Notes: generated by a model from the sequence alone, not told the origin. A stretch of DNA of 64,000 bases from Pezicula radicicola (GCA_003008705.1 PDUO01000107.1:4536-68535), one strand, 5' to 3'. Shown: positions 1 to 12,606, counted from the stretch's first letter. Program-made: numbers and translations.

Positions 1-3000
1 TATTAGAACTAGAAGATTTCATCTACTATAGTATCCTCTACCTCTTCCTCTTAGCCTCTCGGAGCCTAATCTATATAGTCCTGGTATATATCATAGTACT
101 CCTTATCTACCTTATATCTCTGGTGATCGAAGCCATCTATAACCTAGTCTAAGATANCTCGCCGGTACCTAGTACTACTAATAAACTCCTGGATATTAGG
201 TCTACTCTCTATACTCTGTAGGGTAAGCCTGATCAGGATCCTATATTCAATAGGGAGGATAATAATAGCTTTACTACTCTGGCTATCTCGCCTAGCCTAG
301 CTACTCTCTTAGGTATAGTCTTTTAGTTACTAGATAATACTAATATAAATAATAACCCGGATATCAGGGATATTAATCCTAAGTCCGAGAGTATTTATAG
401 CTATAATAACCTAACTACTAATACTCTCTGGGTAGAGGGATATATTATTCATCTACCTCTTGAGTTATTATACTTTCCTATCTTAGCTATTAATATTATA
501 ATAGTAAGTATTATAGCCTAACTCGTAAGTAAGCTTATTAGCTCCTTTCTTACTACTATAATAGATTATAATCTTTATAGGTATAGGATATTCGAGGGCT
601 TTGGTCACGATAACTTCCTTAATTGTAGCTTCGAGCCGAGGACTAAGGCCTTACTCTTGAGTATTATTTCTAGAGCTAGTATATAGAGGAGTACTAATCT
701 CAACCTTCTATACCTGATACCGGATATTGGGCTATATAGTCCAGCTATAGATAGGCTGGAACCCTTATAGGATATAGGTTAAATTATAGAATTCCTTCTT
801 ATCCTATAGTAGTAGAGTTATAGTTAGATATACTATCTAGACTCCCTTAAGGGCTAGCTCGCCTAGTTGTTATAGCTTCGGCCGGAACTAGGGGGTACTA
901 TCTAAGATTATCTAGTATTCATTAATAACGATATAGTCAAGCTAATATATATAGTATAGCCAACTAATATAGTTGGTAAAGGTCTTGGTTATAGTTGACT
1001 CGGGTATAATAAAGACTAGAGAACTAGTCTTATATAGATCCTGGCTTCTCCACTCGATACTACGGATCTTGGCTTACTTATATTATTCCTGGAGGTTTCC
1101 TTGTAGGGAGGTTAATGGGGTAATGATAATACTAGTTCCCTCGGGTATAAGAATAGCTAGTAACATGAATAAGAGGCTCTTCCTGTACCCTGTACCCATG
1201 ATAGCGACTACAGGACTCTCTCCCTGTATAATAGCCTTTAGAGCTATCTCTTGTTTACCGCGAAATAGACTATAGGGACTAAGGATAAGCCCTAACCTAT
1301 GGTGGATATTTACTATTTATAGCTTCTTCTACTATTATACCTAGACCTCTTTATCGACTCTCTCCTATAGGCTTTACTTCCACTTTTATCCAAAGAGGCT
1401 ACCAACTTAGTCCTACTTAACGCAGAAGCCAAGAAACTAGTACTACTCCTAGCTAATCTTCTGAAACTACTCTCGCTAGCTTAGAGTCTTAAATCAGCCT
1501 TTGGATATTAAGTAAGTATAAACTATACCGGTAGTATAGGTACTATAGCTAGTTTATAGATCCTATAGACTATCTCCTTCAGGATTATCCTTATCGAAGT
1601 AGTTATTATTAAGTATCTTAGGTCTATCCTTATCCTAAAAGATATCCTATAGATACTTCCGACTAATAGTAATTATAGCTTACCTCTATAGACTAATATT
1701 CAACCTAATACCTATCTATTCAATAGACTTATATTGGAAGATCTTCCGGAGTTGATTAGATACCTATATCTTTAGGGGTTACTTAGAAGGAGGGCTCTTA
1801 TTGTCTAAACTACTCTTATAGATAAGGTAAGATATTACTATTCTAGTATTATCCTCTACTTCTTTAGTTAGCCCAGGTCCCTATATAAATATACTCAGCT
1901 CTATAGTATTACTACTTATAATCTATATACTTTTATAGAATAGTAGTATAAACTAAAGGAAATATATAAGTAGCTCCCTAACCTCTTCGGGTAAGAAGTA
2001 CTAAATAACCTTGATCTACTTACTTAACTTATACCCTTTATAATACAATGTTATAAAATAGACTAAGCTATCCTTGATAAAGATATTCTAAACCCTACTA
2101 TTCCTAGTATTCTAGTATCAGATCCTAATAATCTTAGTTATATAAGTAACCTAGCTACTAGTAATATATATAAGAAGTAGTAACTCCTCTTAGAATACCT
2201 CGAATTCATACCTATACTCCTGGACAGCCTTCCGGTACCATTGGATTAGTTAACTAGATCTTTCAGGTTATAGTATATCCCTCTATAAGGCTGGCTTACT
2301 TATAACCCTCTTTACTAGCTATTTAGAACCTTCTATACTATTAATCAAGAATTAGTTCCAGAGATCTTTAAGGAATAACTATCCAATACTCTATTTAGTA
2401 AGGTTATCCTAGATCTTATCCTAGTAGATTTTAGGTAGAGGTATACCCTAGATCTAATAGTATAAATCTATCTATAATATTAGTAACTTAGTAATCAACC
2501 GGCCCTGGGCCTAGCTTACTAGTCTATATACTATCTTCCGGACCTATTCTATATAGAATTGGACTCCCTAATATAAGAGAGTATCCCCTTTCTATTATAT
2601 AGTCCCTTCGGTAGTAGTATTATATTGGATATAGAGACTATAGGTTCAGGCCTTAAATATCCAATCTATTGGAGTTGGCTTCCTATACTTACCTATTAAT
2701 ATCATGAATTAATGAGATATCCCTTATATAAGCTTGATATAGCTCGGGCTCTACTCCTCGGCCTCTTCTTAGCTCTACTACTAGGTCAGCTTCTGAGTAA
2801 TACTAGCTTACTAGGCTTAATATACCTTCTGGATAACTATTAACCGAGTAAGCTTAATAATAGTAGAGAGTTTAGGAGTATAATCCTTAGGTATCTCCTA
2901 GCCCTTGTCTTCTCGGATACCTAGAATAGCTAGACTACTAATAACTATACTCTAGTATTTATTATCAATGAGGTTATAATTAAGTAAGGTAATATAGAGC

Positions 3001-4480
3001 TATAGTAATACTTTCTGGATTTTATCCCGGAAGTACTAATATATTTCATCCTTATAGTATTATTCTTCCTCTTAGTAATTAGTTAACTAATCTATAACTT
3101 CTATTAATATATCAAGATAGGCCTATTACTATATAGTTAACTTGAAATAAGGTCGCTTATCCTCTTCTAGGTCCTTATAGTAGACGATATAGCTAAGGAG
3201 CTACTTCTAAATAGTAGTATACTTCCGAAAAGTACCTAGCTTTATCTTATAGTTNAATAACCTCTTAGGTTTTTTCCCTCGCTCCTTTTAGTTAGCCTCA
3301 ACTAGTACTACCTTTCTAATAATACCTTTAATAGTAATACCCTATCTATCTTAAATTATCTTATTGAATACCTTATAGATAATATATAGCTTAGCTTCGT
3401 TGTCCTGGTTAATTAGCCTAACTAACTAATATAATTCTATAGGGTTAAACTAGGCTAGGTACTAGGCCTATCCTATAAATCATAACTATAGATTTAGCTT
3501 GAGAGATTTATTAATAGTCTTGATCTTCCGATATTGGGCTACCTAGACTTAGTTCCAGCCCTTATTAATCACTCTCTCTATCCTGTCCTATATACTCTTG
3601 AGTTAGGGGCTACTCTGGAGACTACTCTAGCTCTTAACTCTCCTACCGATCTTGAAATACCTTAACTTTGGACCTTGGATAAAAAACTACTAGTATTATA
3701 CCCTACTCTACTATAGTATAGATATTATAACCTAGCTAGTATTCTTCTTCGGCCATCCTTTCTTGTTTAGATTCTCCTAGTTATATTCTATCTTATAATA
3801 CCTTTATATTTTCTATATATCTTTATAGATATACTAGTATAGTAATTAGTTATTAATACTATAGAATATATACCGTAGTCTATTCGTCTATAATAGTAAT
3901 AATACTTGAATAGGCTCTGATATATCTACTAGGAATAGGAAGGGATTCTAGGCTAGAATATCTCAATTAGGAATTAATCCTATAATATACTTAATCTAGT
4001 CTATAATCCTTTACCACTCCTCCTTTCTAAATCTATATAGACTATCTATACTAAAGTAGACCTTGATCTTACTAGGTAATATAGTGTATTGATACTTCTT
4101 ATAGACTATAACTCTAAATATTGGTAGATAGTTGAACTAGTCTATAGTTAGTTTATAGCTTGGTTATTGGTTACTTAGTTGTTTATAGCTTGGTTATCTA
4201 TAGCTTAGTTATTCGTAGCTTGATCGTTTATAGCTTAGTAGTTTATAGCTTGATTGTTTATAGCTTGACTAGTTTATAGCTTGGTTGCTTTTATTACTTA
4301 GATAATTATTTACTCTAAATATAATATTAATATAGACTCTGTCCTCTATATATCTTCTCTTCTTCTTGTATAATATGAACCCCTGTATATATAAGCCTAC
4401 CTAGGTTATCTAAGCTTAAGAGCGACGAATACTAAAACTATAAGAATAAGTATAAATAATTATAATATACCTCTAACTTC
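1..4480. mobile_element. RIP-mutated repeat, element family not identified
   Basis: This block is AT-rich and poor in CpA/TpG but keeps CC, CG and GG runs, which is the classic RIP pattern. The plus-strand frame starting at base 3 stays readable to about base 830. The stops I checked in it are TAG or TAA and none is TGA, as expected if Gln and Trp codons were converted. The residual protein has no motif I recognise, and I could not find a reverse transcriptase or transposase signature on either strand, so the class is open. Single undetermined bases lie at 157 and 3255. The block continues past the left edge of the window. Confidence 0.6.
4151..4290. repeat. Tandem repeat, 15-16 bp unit, about 8 copies
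   Basis: Diverged copies of a unit close to GTTTATAGCTTGGTT follow each other, with one longer spacer after the first copy. They sit near the right end of the RIP-mutated block and share its TA-rich composition. Confidence 0.8.
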
Positions 4481-5105
4481 GAATTTCATGATTCTAAGAA
4501 TAGGGTTGGAATCGCTGTATATAGTTTACTATTTCTTAATATTTATAACTTCTTATATAACCTCCTTCCTACTTATTTTTATAAACTAACCCAGCCCTGA
4601 AAATAAACCAACCCAGCCCCTATATCTTATGACCGCCTTATTCTACCACCACCAAAATTAAATCAACCCAGCCCTGGGTTGGTTAAGTAATAAGAGATAG
4701 GGAAAAGTTCGGAGTATGTATCTCCGTCTGGAGACACTAGAAACACCGGAGAGGATGATAAAGTGCTGTGGGTATGTGGTGCGAGTGTGGGGTATGGAAC
4801 CCCAGTTCCCCCCTTCTCACTTGCGGTCTCATGTCTTATATCACTTGATTTATTTATGTCAACTGCTGAATCATTTAGCTGAGGTGGCTTTTTGTTCAAT
4901 ACCTTATTCCAAGGAGGCTCTCATCATTGTAGTACGCTTCCCATCATTGATTACGTCAACTTTGGTAATGCCCCAAGTTCCTTAGTATTGTTTGGTCTAA
5001 GCCGAACCCACCCCCAAGAACAGACAATTAGATCATACGATGTGGTAAATACATTTCGACTTTGTAGATGATAAAGCCAGTCACATTATTCGACCCATCT
5101 ATACC
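4481..5105. other. Intergenic, transition out of the RIP block
   Basis: Base composition returns to normal from about 4560. Short open frames here (4663-4985, both strands) show no protein motif. The last few hundred bases are probably the promoter region of the P450 gene that follows. No clear TATA box is visible. Confidence 0.5.
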
Positions 5106-6728
5106 ATGGAACCAAGAGTTGTGGCCGGCATTGTTGCTCTTTCTAGTCTAGCGATCGTCACCTACCGCGCCTTCTTGCATCCACTGGCGGGTATTCCAGG
5201 GCCAAGGCTGGCTGCTCTCACAGGTTTTTGGCGTAGCTATCGATACGCTTGTGCGACCTGGCATAACGATATCCTCGAACTTTACAATACCTATGGACGT
5301 GTGGTTTGCATTGTTCCTAATGAGGTCTTAGTTGTCGATGCGGCTGCGATGAAGCGACTTTACGGCCACGGCAAAAGTGCGAAGAAAACAACTTGGTACA
5401 GCACTTGGAAGATCAACAATTTGCCCACTGCCTTTTTTGCAGAGCAAGAGCCCAAAGTACATTCGGCGCTTCGTAAGCGGGTCTCTGCAGCTTATTTAAT
5501 GTCGGCAATTCTTCGATTTGAGAAATACATTCAAGTTTGCATTGATCTCTGCTTCTCCAAGCTGAAGAACCATGCTGATTCTAGGAATATCGTAGAGATG
5601 TCCGACTAGACCAATTTCCTTACATTTGACGTTGTTGGTGAATTGGCTTTTGGCCAGCAACTCGGCTACTTGAGGACCGAGTCCGATGTCAACAGCATGC
5701 GCGAAACGATTCACTCTGGCTTCAAACTAGCCTCCATCTTGGGGCATTTTCCAGGACAGATCAGGCTGGTAGCCAATCCTTTCGTTGCTTCTATCATGAG
5801 GGTCTTTGGCGTTAACGACAGCATGCAAACATTCCTGAAGTGGACTGAGACGAGAGTGGCCGCGCGAAGGCATGGCGAGGATGGAGCTGAGCGCGAAGAT
5901 ATGCTTTCTCATTTCTTGAAAATGAAATCCTTCGACGGGACTGCACCAGCGACGGATGGAGATGTTATTATTGAATCGATGAACATCATGTGAGCTTGTA
6001 TCCCTGCCTTAGTGTTCTTAGGAATGAAAATAACAAGACTAAATAGAGGTGCCGGAGCAGACACAACGTCGGTCGCGATGAGAAGCTGTCTTTACTATCT
6101 TGGCACCCATCCTGAATCTTACAGGAGATTGCAGGAGGAGATCGACAGTTTCTACAAGGAAAAAGCCCTCTCTGGGCCCGTGAACTACAACGAAACGCAA
6201 GAAATGCCGTATCTGAAGGCAGTCGTCACGGGGTCCTTGAGGCTCTTCCCTTCAATTGTCTACCAGCTTTTGAGATATGCTCCTGAGGGTGGTATCACTA
6301 TAGATGGGCATTATATTCCGGCCGACTACGTTATAGGGATTAGTCCAATTGCTCAAAACAGAGACAAGGCGGTTTTCGGAGAAGATGCAAACAAATATCG
6401 ACCAGAACGTTGGCTGGAGAGTGCTGAGCGTACATCGACCATGGAGAGCAGCAACATGACTTTTGGAGGAAATGGTCCTCGGACATGTGTTGGACGGAAC
6501 ATTGCTTTGGTAAGAATTCTGCGATGTCTAGTTCTAATTCTGATTGGTCTGTCCATCCAGGTCGAGATTCACAAGTTCATCGCTCAGCTCTTTCGAAATT
6601 TTGACGTGGAGTTTGTAGACAAAGAACATCCGTGGAAGATCACTACATATTGGTTTGCACACCAAACCAATATCAAGATGAGGATCAGGTTACGTCTAGG
6701 AAATACAATCAGGGATGTGGAAGAATAG
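5106..6728 (+). pseudogene. Cytochrome P450 no. 1, broken by one stop codon and an ExxR mutation
   Basis: The gene encodes a microsomal P450 with an N-terminal membrane anchor and a proline-rich hinge (GIPGPR). The I-helix motif GAGADTTS is formed across an intron at 5990-6046. The heme loop FGGNGPRTCVG is canonical and is followed by a second, in-frame intron at 6510-6560. Two defects are visible. A TAG at 5607-5609 stands where family members usually have Trp, before the stretch TNFLTFDVVGELAFG. At 6231-6242 the universally conserved ExxR of helix K reads GSLR, so the Glu is lost. Total length of about 500 codons is normal. It resembles the benzoate/pisatin-hydroxylase-like fungal P450s, but no substrate can be assigned. 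Confidence 0.85.
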
Positions 6729-7299
6729 TGTCGAACGAGGGAGCAGCTGCCATTCTTGCGTACCCTCTCCTTGATATAGCTGCGACATTAGGAATGCCTA
6801 GATTTGATCATTAGTCGGAGAGCAATCTCTGTCGTGACTTGGTGGATTGAGACAAATGACTTGTAAATTACTGGAAGATGTGATGTAATAACCCAACATA
6901 GTAAATAGTTATCTCACCAAGATCTTCAGGGGCCCGGCAGCCGTAGTGCACAAGTGGTACACTATACAGTACGAATGTTAGAGGAATAGCTGAGCTGAGC
7001 AGAGCCAAGCTCTGTGCGGGGTAAGAGGTAAGGAAGGGGTGGGTTAGGGATGTGGGGATGCGATTCTCAAAGTCGAACAGCCACTATTACCTCCGTACCG
7101 AACCCCCGAATCTCTTTTATTAAAGCCTCCTCGATTCGTGACGACCTCACACTATATTAATAGGGTAGCACGTACTCTTCACAATAGACTTTTAGAGCCC
7201 TTCAGAAATCTTTGGCCCCAATCTTGATTTTCGATCAACTGTTGAACGCCTCCGCCGTCCCACAGCCACAACCTCATTGAACCAACGTCAAAGTCCATC
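6729..7299. other. Intergenic between P450 no. 1 and the cupin gene
   Basis: No coding signal is visible on either strand. The stretch should hold the 3' end of the P450 gene and the promoter of the cupin gene. Nothing specific can be named. Confidence 0.5.
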
Positions 7300-7808
7300 A
7301 TGGCTGTGCCCCGAGGCTCCATAATCGTCAGCAAAACCAACGCCGAAGGCCACGGGATCTTTGAGCCCGAACTCGAAATCCCCATCCAATCTCTCCCCGG
7401 CGCCACCATTAGGCGTGTCTTCAACGTGCCTTCCGTGCCTGTTCTAAACATAGCCTACAGCACCAAGCACAGAGATGCCACGATATCAAACAGTCAAGGC
7501 TGTACATTCACTGAATGTGAAGTTGCACCGGGACATATCAGTCCAATGCACGCTACTCCTTCCATTGACTTTGGGGTAATGATTACAGGAGAGATTGTGC
7601 TGATTCTGGACTCAGGGGAGGAGAGGACGCTGAGGAAAGTATATTTCTGGCCTTAAATTTGCACGGAAATGGGCTTGGCTAATATATACACTGCAGACCA
7701 GGCGATTTGTATATTCAGAAAGCAGCGAGCCATGCATGGGAAAACAGGACAAAACAGCCAGCCCGTTTTGCAACGGTGCTTGTTGCCTCCAGACCGGAAG
7801 AAAGGTGA
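7300..7808 (+). pseudogene. Small cupin-domain protein, reading frame conflict at the intron
   Basis: Exon 1 (7300-7638) has a cupin-type ending: a conserved His in SPMHATPS, then GEIVLILDSGEERTLR. An intron with GT at 7639 and AG at 7696 follows. Exon 2 carries the rest of the cupin barrel, PGDLYIQKAASHAWEN, ending at TGA 7806-7808. The two exons do not join in frame: exon 2 needs two leading bases but exon 1 ends on a codon boundary. One extra A in the AAA before the donor would explain this. It is either a one-base frameshift or a sequencing error. Such small cupins are common in fungal aromatic and secondary-metabolite clusters; their reactions are mostly unknown. Length is about 150 residues, normal for the group. 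Confidence 0.6.
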
Positions 7809-8590
7809 GGGGCCGTGCTTGGATATTCTACCACCGTCGTCGGGAAATCAAAAGTTCTCCAACTGTGGCGTACGGGCGGAGGGCGATGATGGCAAACCCA
7901 TGAAAATTGTGGTTCGTGGTAAAAGCGGAGGATATGGTAACCATCATTTTATTCGTAGATAGTCCATCTCAATCCCAAAACATTCTTCTCGATAACTTTC
8001 ACTCCATCTCTGAGAGCTGGCGAGACATGCACCCTCTGTTGCACTAGATGAGACGTGTGCGCCTGGAAAGATGCTGAAACAAGCATGAAGACTAGGGACA
8101 CTCATTACATTCGGTTTACTACTTGTTTTATTGCGTTGTGCGACTGACTCGTGTATCTGCTCGCCTAAGCATTCCAGAGGTTTCCACCTCATTTTTGTAA
8201 CTATAAGAACTGCCAAAACTCCCACTGCTAGACGAGAGAGATCCGAGAAGAAAAAACTGTTGCTCGAGTAGTTATTATTACGGGAATATTACAATGTATT
8301 ATGGAACTGGCTGTTTGGGTCAGTTTGGGGCTTGTAGGATGTGAAAGAACGACTCGTGGAATTGTTAACTGTTTTTTTTTGGGTAGAAGATTTATGTTTT
8401 GGATGTTGATTCGATTCAGGTAAGGGTCATTCTGATCTTATACTTTGATGCAGCGATTGATATGTTTGTAGGAGAGTAGTTGATCATTACATATCTCTCG
8501 CCATTCGAATTTCTTCGCTTTCTCATTTCACTCCACATTCCAGGTTGCTTGCGTGGAGAGGTCACTGATCAGATATACCCACCATACGCT
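7809..8590. other. Intergenic, no gene seen
   Basis: The stretch separates the ends of two convergent genes (cupin on plus, VOC remnant on minus). I see only short, unconvincing open frames and a T-run near 8373. Confidence 0.5.
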
Positions 8591-8860
8591 TCATAACCAG
8601 ATTGCATTCTGCAACACAATACTATATCCCTCCGGATCCTCAGACGCTCCATACGTATCCTAATACGGATTTGCGCTTTTGGCCTGCATCCCGCCAGTAT
8701 CTTTCGCCTCCTGAACAGCGGCCTCCAATTCTTCTTTACTGTACCTCCGTACTCATGGTGTACTCGAGATGCCATGAGTAGTTTGGGTGGCCGCGCATCA
8801 CTCCGTCCAAGCTAGCGTGGCCTTTGAAGGAAAAGAGGACTTGGAGACCGAGGACAAGTG
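8591..8860 (-). pseudogene. VOC/glyoxalase-fold protein remnant
   Basis: Minus-strand translation gives a recognisable vicinal-oxygen-chelate domain in pieces: VLGLQVLFSFKGHASL, then GHPNYSWHLEYT, then, after a short break, EAAVQEAKDTGG and NPY-stop-DTYGASEDPEGY, ending in VLQNAIWL. The stop is a TAG at 8660-8662 where Trp is usual. The first segment and the second half are in different frames, and the N-terminal beta strand with the first metal ligand is not recoverable. VOC proteins are metal-dependent dioxygenases, isomerases or glyoxalases, so this one would fit aromatic metabolism. It lies 0.4 kb from the homogentisate-dioxygenase-like gene and is divergent from it. Confidence 0.65.
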
Positions 8861-9264
8861 TTGAGAGTGGGGTACATTCGTGCTTAGTAGAGGACGGGCA
8901 GAGAAGCAAGTCTCGCAGGTGGGAGGTAGGGAGACACTGTCCCAGCTACTCTCTCGATTCCCCACCCCGCAGTCTTCTGCCTTGTGGTTGAGTGCGACAA
9001 GAGAACAGCAGTCCAAAATCAGCTGATGAATTACCTGATGCTAGCTACTGCTGATACATGCCAGGTGATGATGGATTATGCTGATTGATGCCGATGCTCC
9101 ACGATTGAAAGTCTATTCGATCCGATACAAGCCTCCATTCATATTCACTTATATCCCTAGGAGTTAATCTAGCATATCAAGTCCAGCGCTCTGCTACTGA
9201 CTTCTTTCAACGGTTTCCATTTTTGCATACTCTCAAGCAGCAAACACGCCAACGCTCACAAGTC
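8861..9264. promoter_or_regulatory. Divergent upstream region of the VOC remnant and the dioxygenase gene
   Basis: About 400 bp between genes transcribed away from each other. Degraded codons of the VOC N-terminus probably occupy the first part. No defined binding site can be named. Confidence 0.4.
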
Positions 9265-10626
9265 ATGTCGTCCGAAGAATACCAGAAGATCTTTCACTGG
9301 GCCGAAACGCAAAAGAATGGCACAGTGCCTTCATTCGAATTGCGAAAGAACGATCCATACGAGTACCAACCCGGGTTCAGCAACAGCTTCGAATCGGAAG
9401 CTATTCCAGGGACGATTCCCAGAGGACAAAACAGCCCAAGATCTGTTCGTTTTGGGCTCTACGCGGAGCAAATGACAGCTTCTTCATTCATTGCTCCCCG
9501 CCACATGAACAAGAAAGCATGGCTCTATAGAGCTCGCCCAGCTGTTGCTCATCAAGGCTTTGTGAGTTGGGATGGATCTCACTAGAGTTTGTTCATAAAC
9601 TAACTATTATTTTTTCAACTCAGGTGAATCTTCCTGACAATCCTGACATGGAATGTACCTTCATCCCCATCAACCCTCGCGTTCATGTATCACCGACACA
9701 ATTAGCTTGGCTCCCTTTTGATATCCCAAAACACCCCGTTGTATATGCAGCCGGGTGAGATCATCGTCATTCAACGCGGTCAGCGCTTTCGAGTCTCCCT
9801 GGAAGGGCTATCGCGGGGTTATATTCTGGAGATCTGGGGGGCGAATTTTGAGTTGCCAGAGCTGGGTCCCTTAGGCGCAAATGGCCTTGCAAATGCAAGA
9901 GACTTCCTTCATCCCAAAGCAAAATACGAAGTCACTCAGAACGATCCCTGGAATATCGTTTACAAATTAGGCGGCAAGTTCTTCAAAAGCACCCAACGCC
10001 ATTGCCCCTTTGATGTGGTTGCCTGGCACGGAAACTACGTTCCCTATAAATACGACTTGACAAAGTTCGTCAACGTGGGATCTATTTCCGTTGATCACAT
10101 TGATCCTTCCATATTTTGTGTCTTGACCACGAAATCGAGAGACCCTGCCGCACCATTGGCGGACTTTCTGATCTTTTCTCCAAGATGGGATGTCGCTTCA
10201 CATTCGTATCGTCCACCGTACTATCATCGCAATGTCGCTTCTGAGTTGATGGGTCTGATATATGGAGATTATGTGGGTGTGTCATTTGAGTGTGGTATGG
10301 TTCCTCATGGTGTCGCATATGAGGTGAGCTTCAATCCCCCCTCCTCGACAACTCTGACCCTAGGAACTCACACGGATCAACAGGAATTCAAAGCCGCTTC
10401 AGACAGTGAACCATCAGTGATGCATATATCTCAGGGAGCTGTTGCATTCATGTTCGAGAGCTGCCGACCATTCACTATAACTGACTGGGCGTGGAACTCG
10501 AACAAGAAGCACGAGCATGAGCCGAAGATGTGGGATAACCTCGTTGACAACTTCTCTTTGCATAAGGATGAAGTTGAGCAGATCAAGAAGCATACACAGG
10601 AGAAACTTTTGGCGAACGGGAAGTGA
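9265..10626 (+). pseudogene. Homogentisate 1,2-dioxygenase homologue with an internal deletion
   Basis: The protein starts at ATG 9265 and matches homogentisate dioxygenase throughout: YQPGFSNSFESEAIPG, RGQNSPRSVRFGLYAEQ, then an intron at 9562-9623, then PTQLAWLPFDIP. The family core between this point and QPGEIIVIQRG, about 60 residues, is missing, and the frame changes at about 9720-9757. Downstream everything is in one frame, including GANGLANARDF, VVAWHGNYVPYKYDL and PPYYHRNVASELMGL. The iron ligands are all present: His and Glu in YYHRNVASE and His in MVPHG. The loop between the second and third ligand is about 12 residues shorter than usual. The enzyme opens the ring of homogentisate in tyrosine and phenylacetate breakdown; here it is probably a paralogue for another hydroquinone, now inactive. 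Confidence 0.8.
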
Positions 10627-10786
10627 GCGATGTTGCCAATCATGTCAGACACTTTGCGAGGATGTTTCAGTGTTTCGAGTTGCAGCTTCTACAAATTTGA
10701 CTTTTATTTCTATTTCGAATTGAACTACTAAGCAAGCAATGAAATGTTCCAACTACCATATGAAACTTCTTCTCTGAGTGTACTTG

Positions 10787-12606
10787 TCATTTTGAATGTG
10801 GGCGCGCCTGCAGAAGTTCCACGCCATCTTTGCCTGGTAAAATACTTGTCCTCCCAGCAGTCAGCTTTCCAAGTAGGATAGCAAGTCGCTCCGGACCCAT
10901 ATCTCTCAACAGGTGAAATGTGTTCACACGCCTTCTTGCAGCATACTCTACGTCTTCAATCTCACCAGATTTTCCAAAAGGCCCGAAAGCAAACCTCTTG
11001 TCCTTGTTCCAAATAACATCACCTCTAACGAAACCAATCCATCTATTTCTCATTTCGTCTGCCATAGCCGCAGCAAGTGGATTGAAGCTGAGATCGTAGC
11101 TGCCGAAAAGGAAGAGAAGATCGACCCCATGATGCGCCCGGCTCGAAGCCTGCCAGGGATTTGCCTGATCAATGAGATACTGGTACGTACGTTTACCAGC
11201 ACGTCTACGTGACTGCGTGATGTGATCTACTGGAAGGGCAAATTTGGCGTCGTTGATAAAATCAAGAGCCCCTAGCTTGCTCGTAACAGACCGATTTGGC
11301 GAAATGTTGTAGATTTCTTTGAGTTGAGTGCCAAAGGTTTCGTCGCTTCCAAATATTGAGGTGATTTCGAATGCACTTAGGAGTTCAATGCCGTTTCTCC
11401 ATATGATAGACTAGAACATTAGAGCACCGCAGCGTTGACCGTGAGGGGACAACACACCTCGTACTCAACATCACCAACTAAAAGGTCTTGTGCCAATGTA
11501 CCAGAACCATCCCATCCATCGAGAGCGGGTTCCTGCTGAAGCCAAAGCGTGGAGATATTGTCATCGCAAAGCTGTTGCAATAGGTTCGGTACGGAAACTC
11601 CAGCTAACGAAGCATGGTACTTTTCAGCGATCCTTTTGGCAAGACTATCTACCAAAGCTTTTCCTTGACTAGTCGGTAATGGTGGAGACAGGTAGAGTGC
11701 AAGATAGCACGCGTGATGGGCGCATTTGTAGCGAGGTGTGCATGGGTGTATACCGCGCCGGCACTTTCTCCTGCAAGAGCCACCTGGGACTAACGCATCA
11801 CGATGCAGCCAGAACTTCGTTTCCTTGATATGGAGAGGTGTGAAACTCCAACCTTGTCCCCACCAAAGCACTCAATATGGTTTACCACCCAATCTATGGC
11901 CAATCTTTGATCTTTCAGAGCCACATTCACCTCTGTCCCATCACCAAAAACGAATATATTGAGACGATAATTAAAGGCGACAACTATAACTGGCTTACCC
12001 ACTGAAATTGATTGAGCCACGAGTGGTGTTGTGTCTGGACCAGAGACTGTGTGAGTAGCTGCACGGTGTCCCAAGGTGTGAAACTAACCGGGGCATCGGT
12101 GAGCAATAGGAGGGAAACTGACAACCTGGGAACCTCCTGGAGAATAGTCAGCCTTTGGAATATGAAAAATAAAATAGTAGGGGTTGAGGAGCTTATACCA
12201 TGGATCCAAACCAACACTGGAAGCAAGTTGTCGTCGGGGTGGTCTCACTCTGGGACTGAAACATTCAAGTTCAGGCATCGAAACTCGTCCTCTTCTATGT
12301 TTTGCTCGCCTTCTACCGGTCCTTCCGGGATGCGTAACAGATGTCCAGGGTCGACGAAGTTTTGAGGACACTGTGGCCTAGCCTCTCACGTTCAGCTTGA
12401 ACGGAATCAAAATGGAGCAAGACCAACCCAAAACGACTGCAGTCCAAAGTTGTGCCATGCCAATTATCCACTGGCGTTGCAAGTGAAAATCTTCGAGAAA
12501 TTGTACCATATTGAAGACCTCGATAATGGAGCACACTGGCTTTCCCAACCCTGGACTTCACGGCTATCAAAGTGGCGTTGAGAGAGGTGTGGGTGAAAGT
12601 CGTCAT
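10787..12606 (-). pseudogene. Type-B carboxylesterase no. 1, with one stop and one frameshift
   Basis: An alpha/beta-hydrolase of the carboxylesterase/cholinesterase group. From ATG 12606 the exons can be joined through introns at 12378-12427, 12137-12198 and 12035-12088, plus one just before the nucleophile motif. Recognisable parts are LPVLVWIHG, the strand FNYRLNIF, the nucleophile elbow AGESAG and a C-terminal catalytic-type His in RAHHGVDLLFLFG. Two lesions remain. A TGA lies at 12245-12247 between SVPE and DHPDDN. A small deletion near 11700, before LYLSPPLP, shifts the frame. The TGA is one of only two TGA lesions in the cluster genes. It would hydrolyse an ester of an aromatic or plant compound; substrate unknown. 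It diverges from SDR1. Confidence 0.8.

Noticed and set aside
973..1275. 100-codon open frame inside the left AT-rich block
   Set aside because: Leu/Ile/Ser-rich composition follows from the TA-rich mutated sequence, no motif is visible, and it lies in RIP-degraded DNA.
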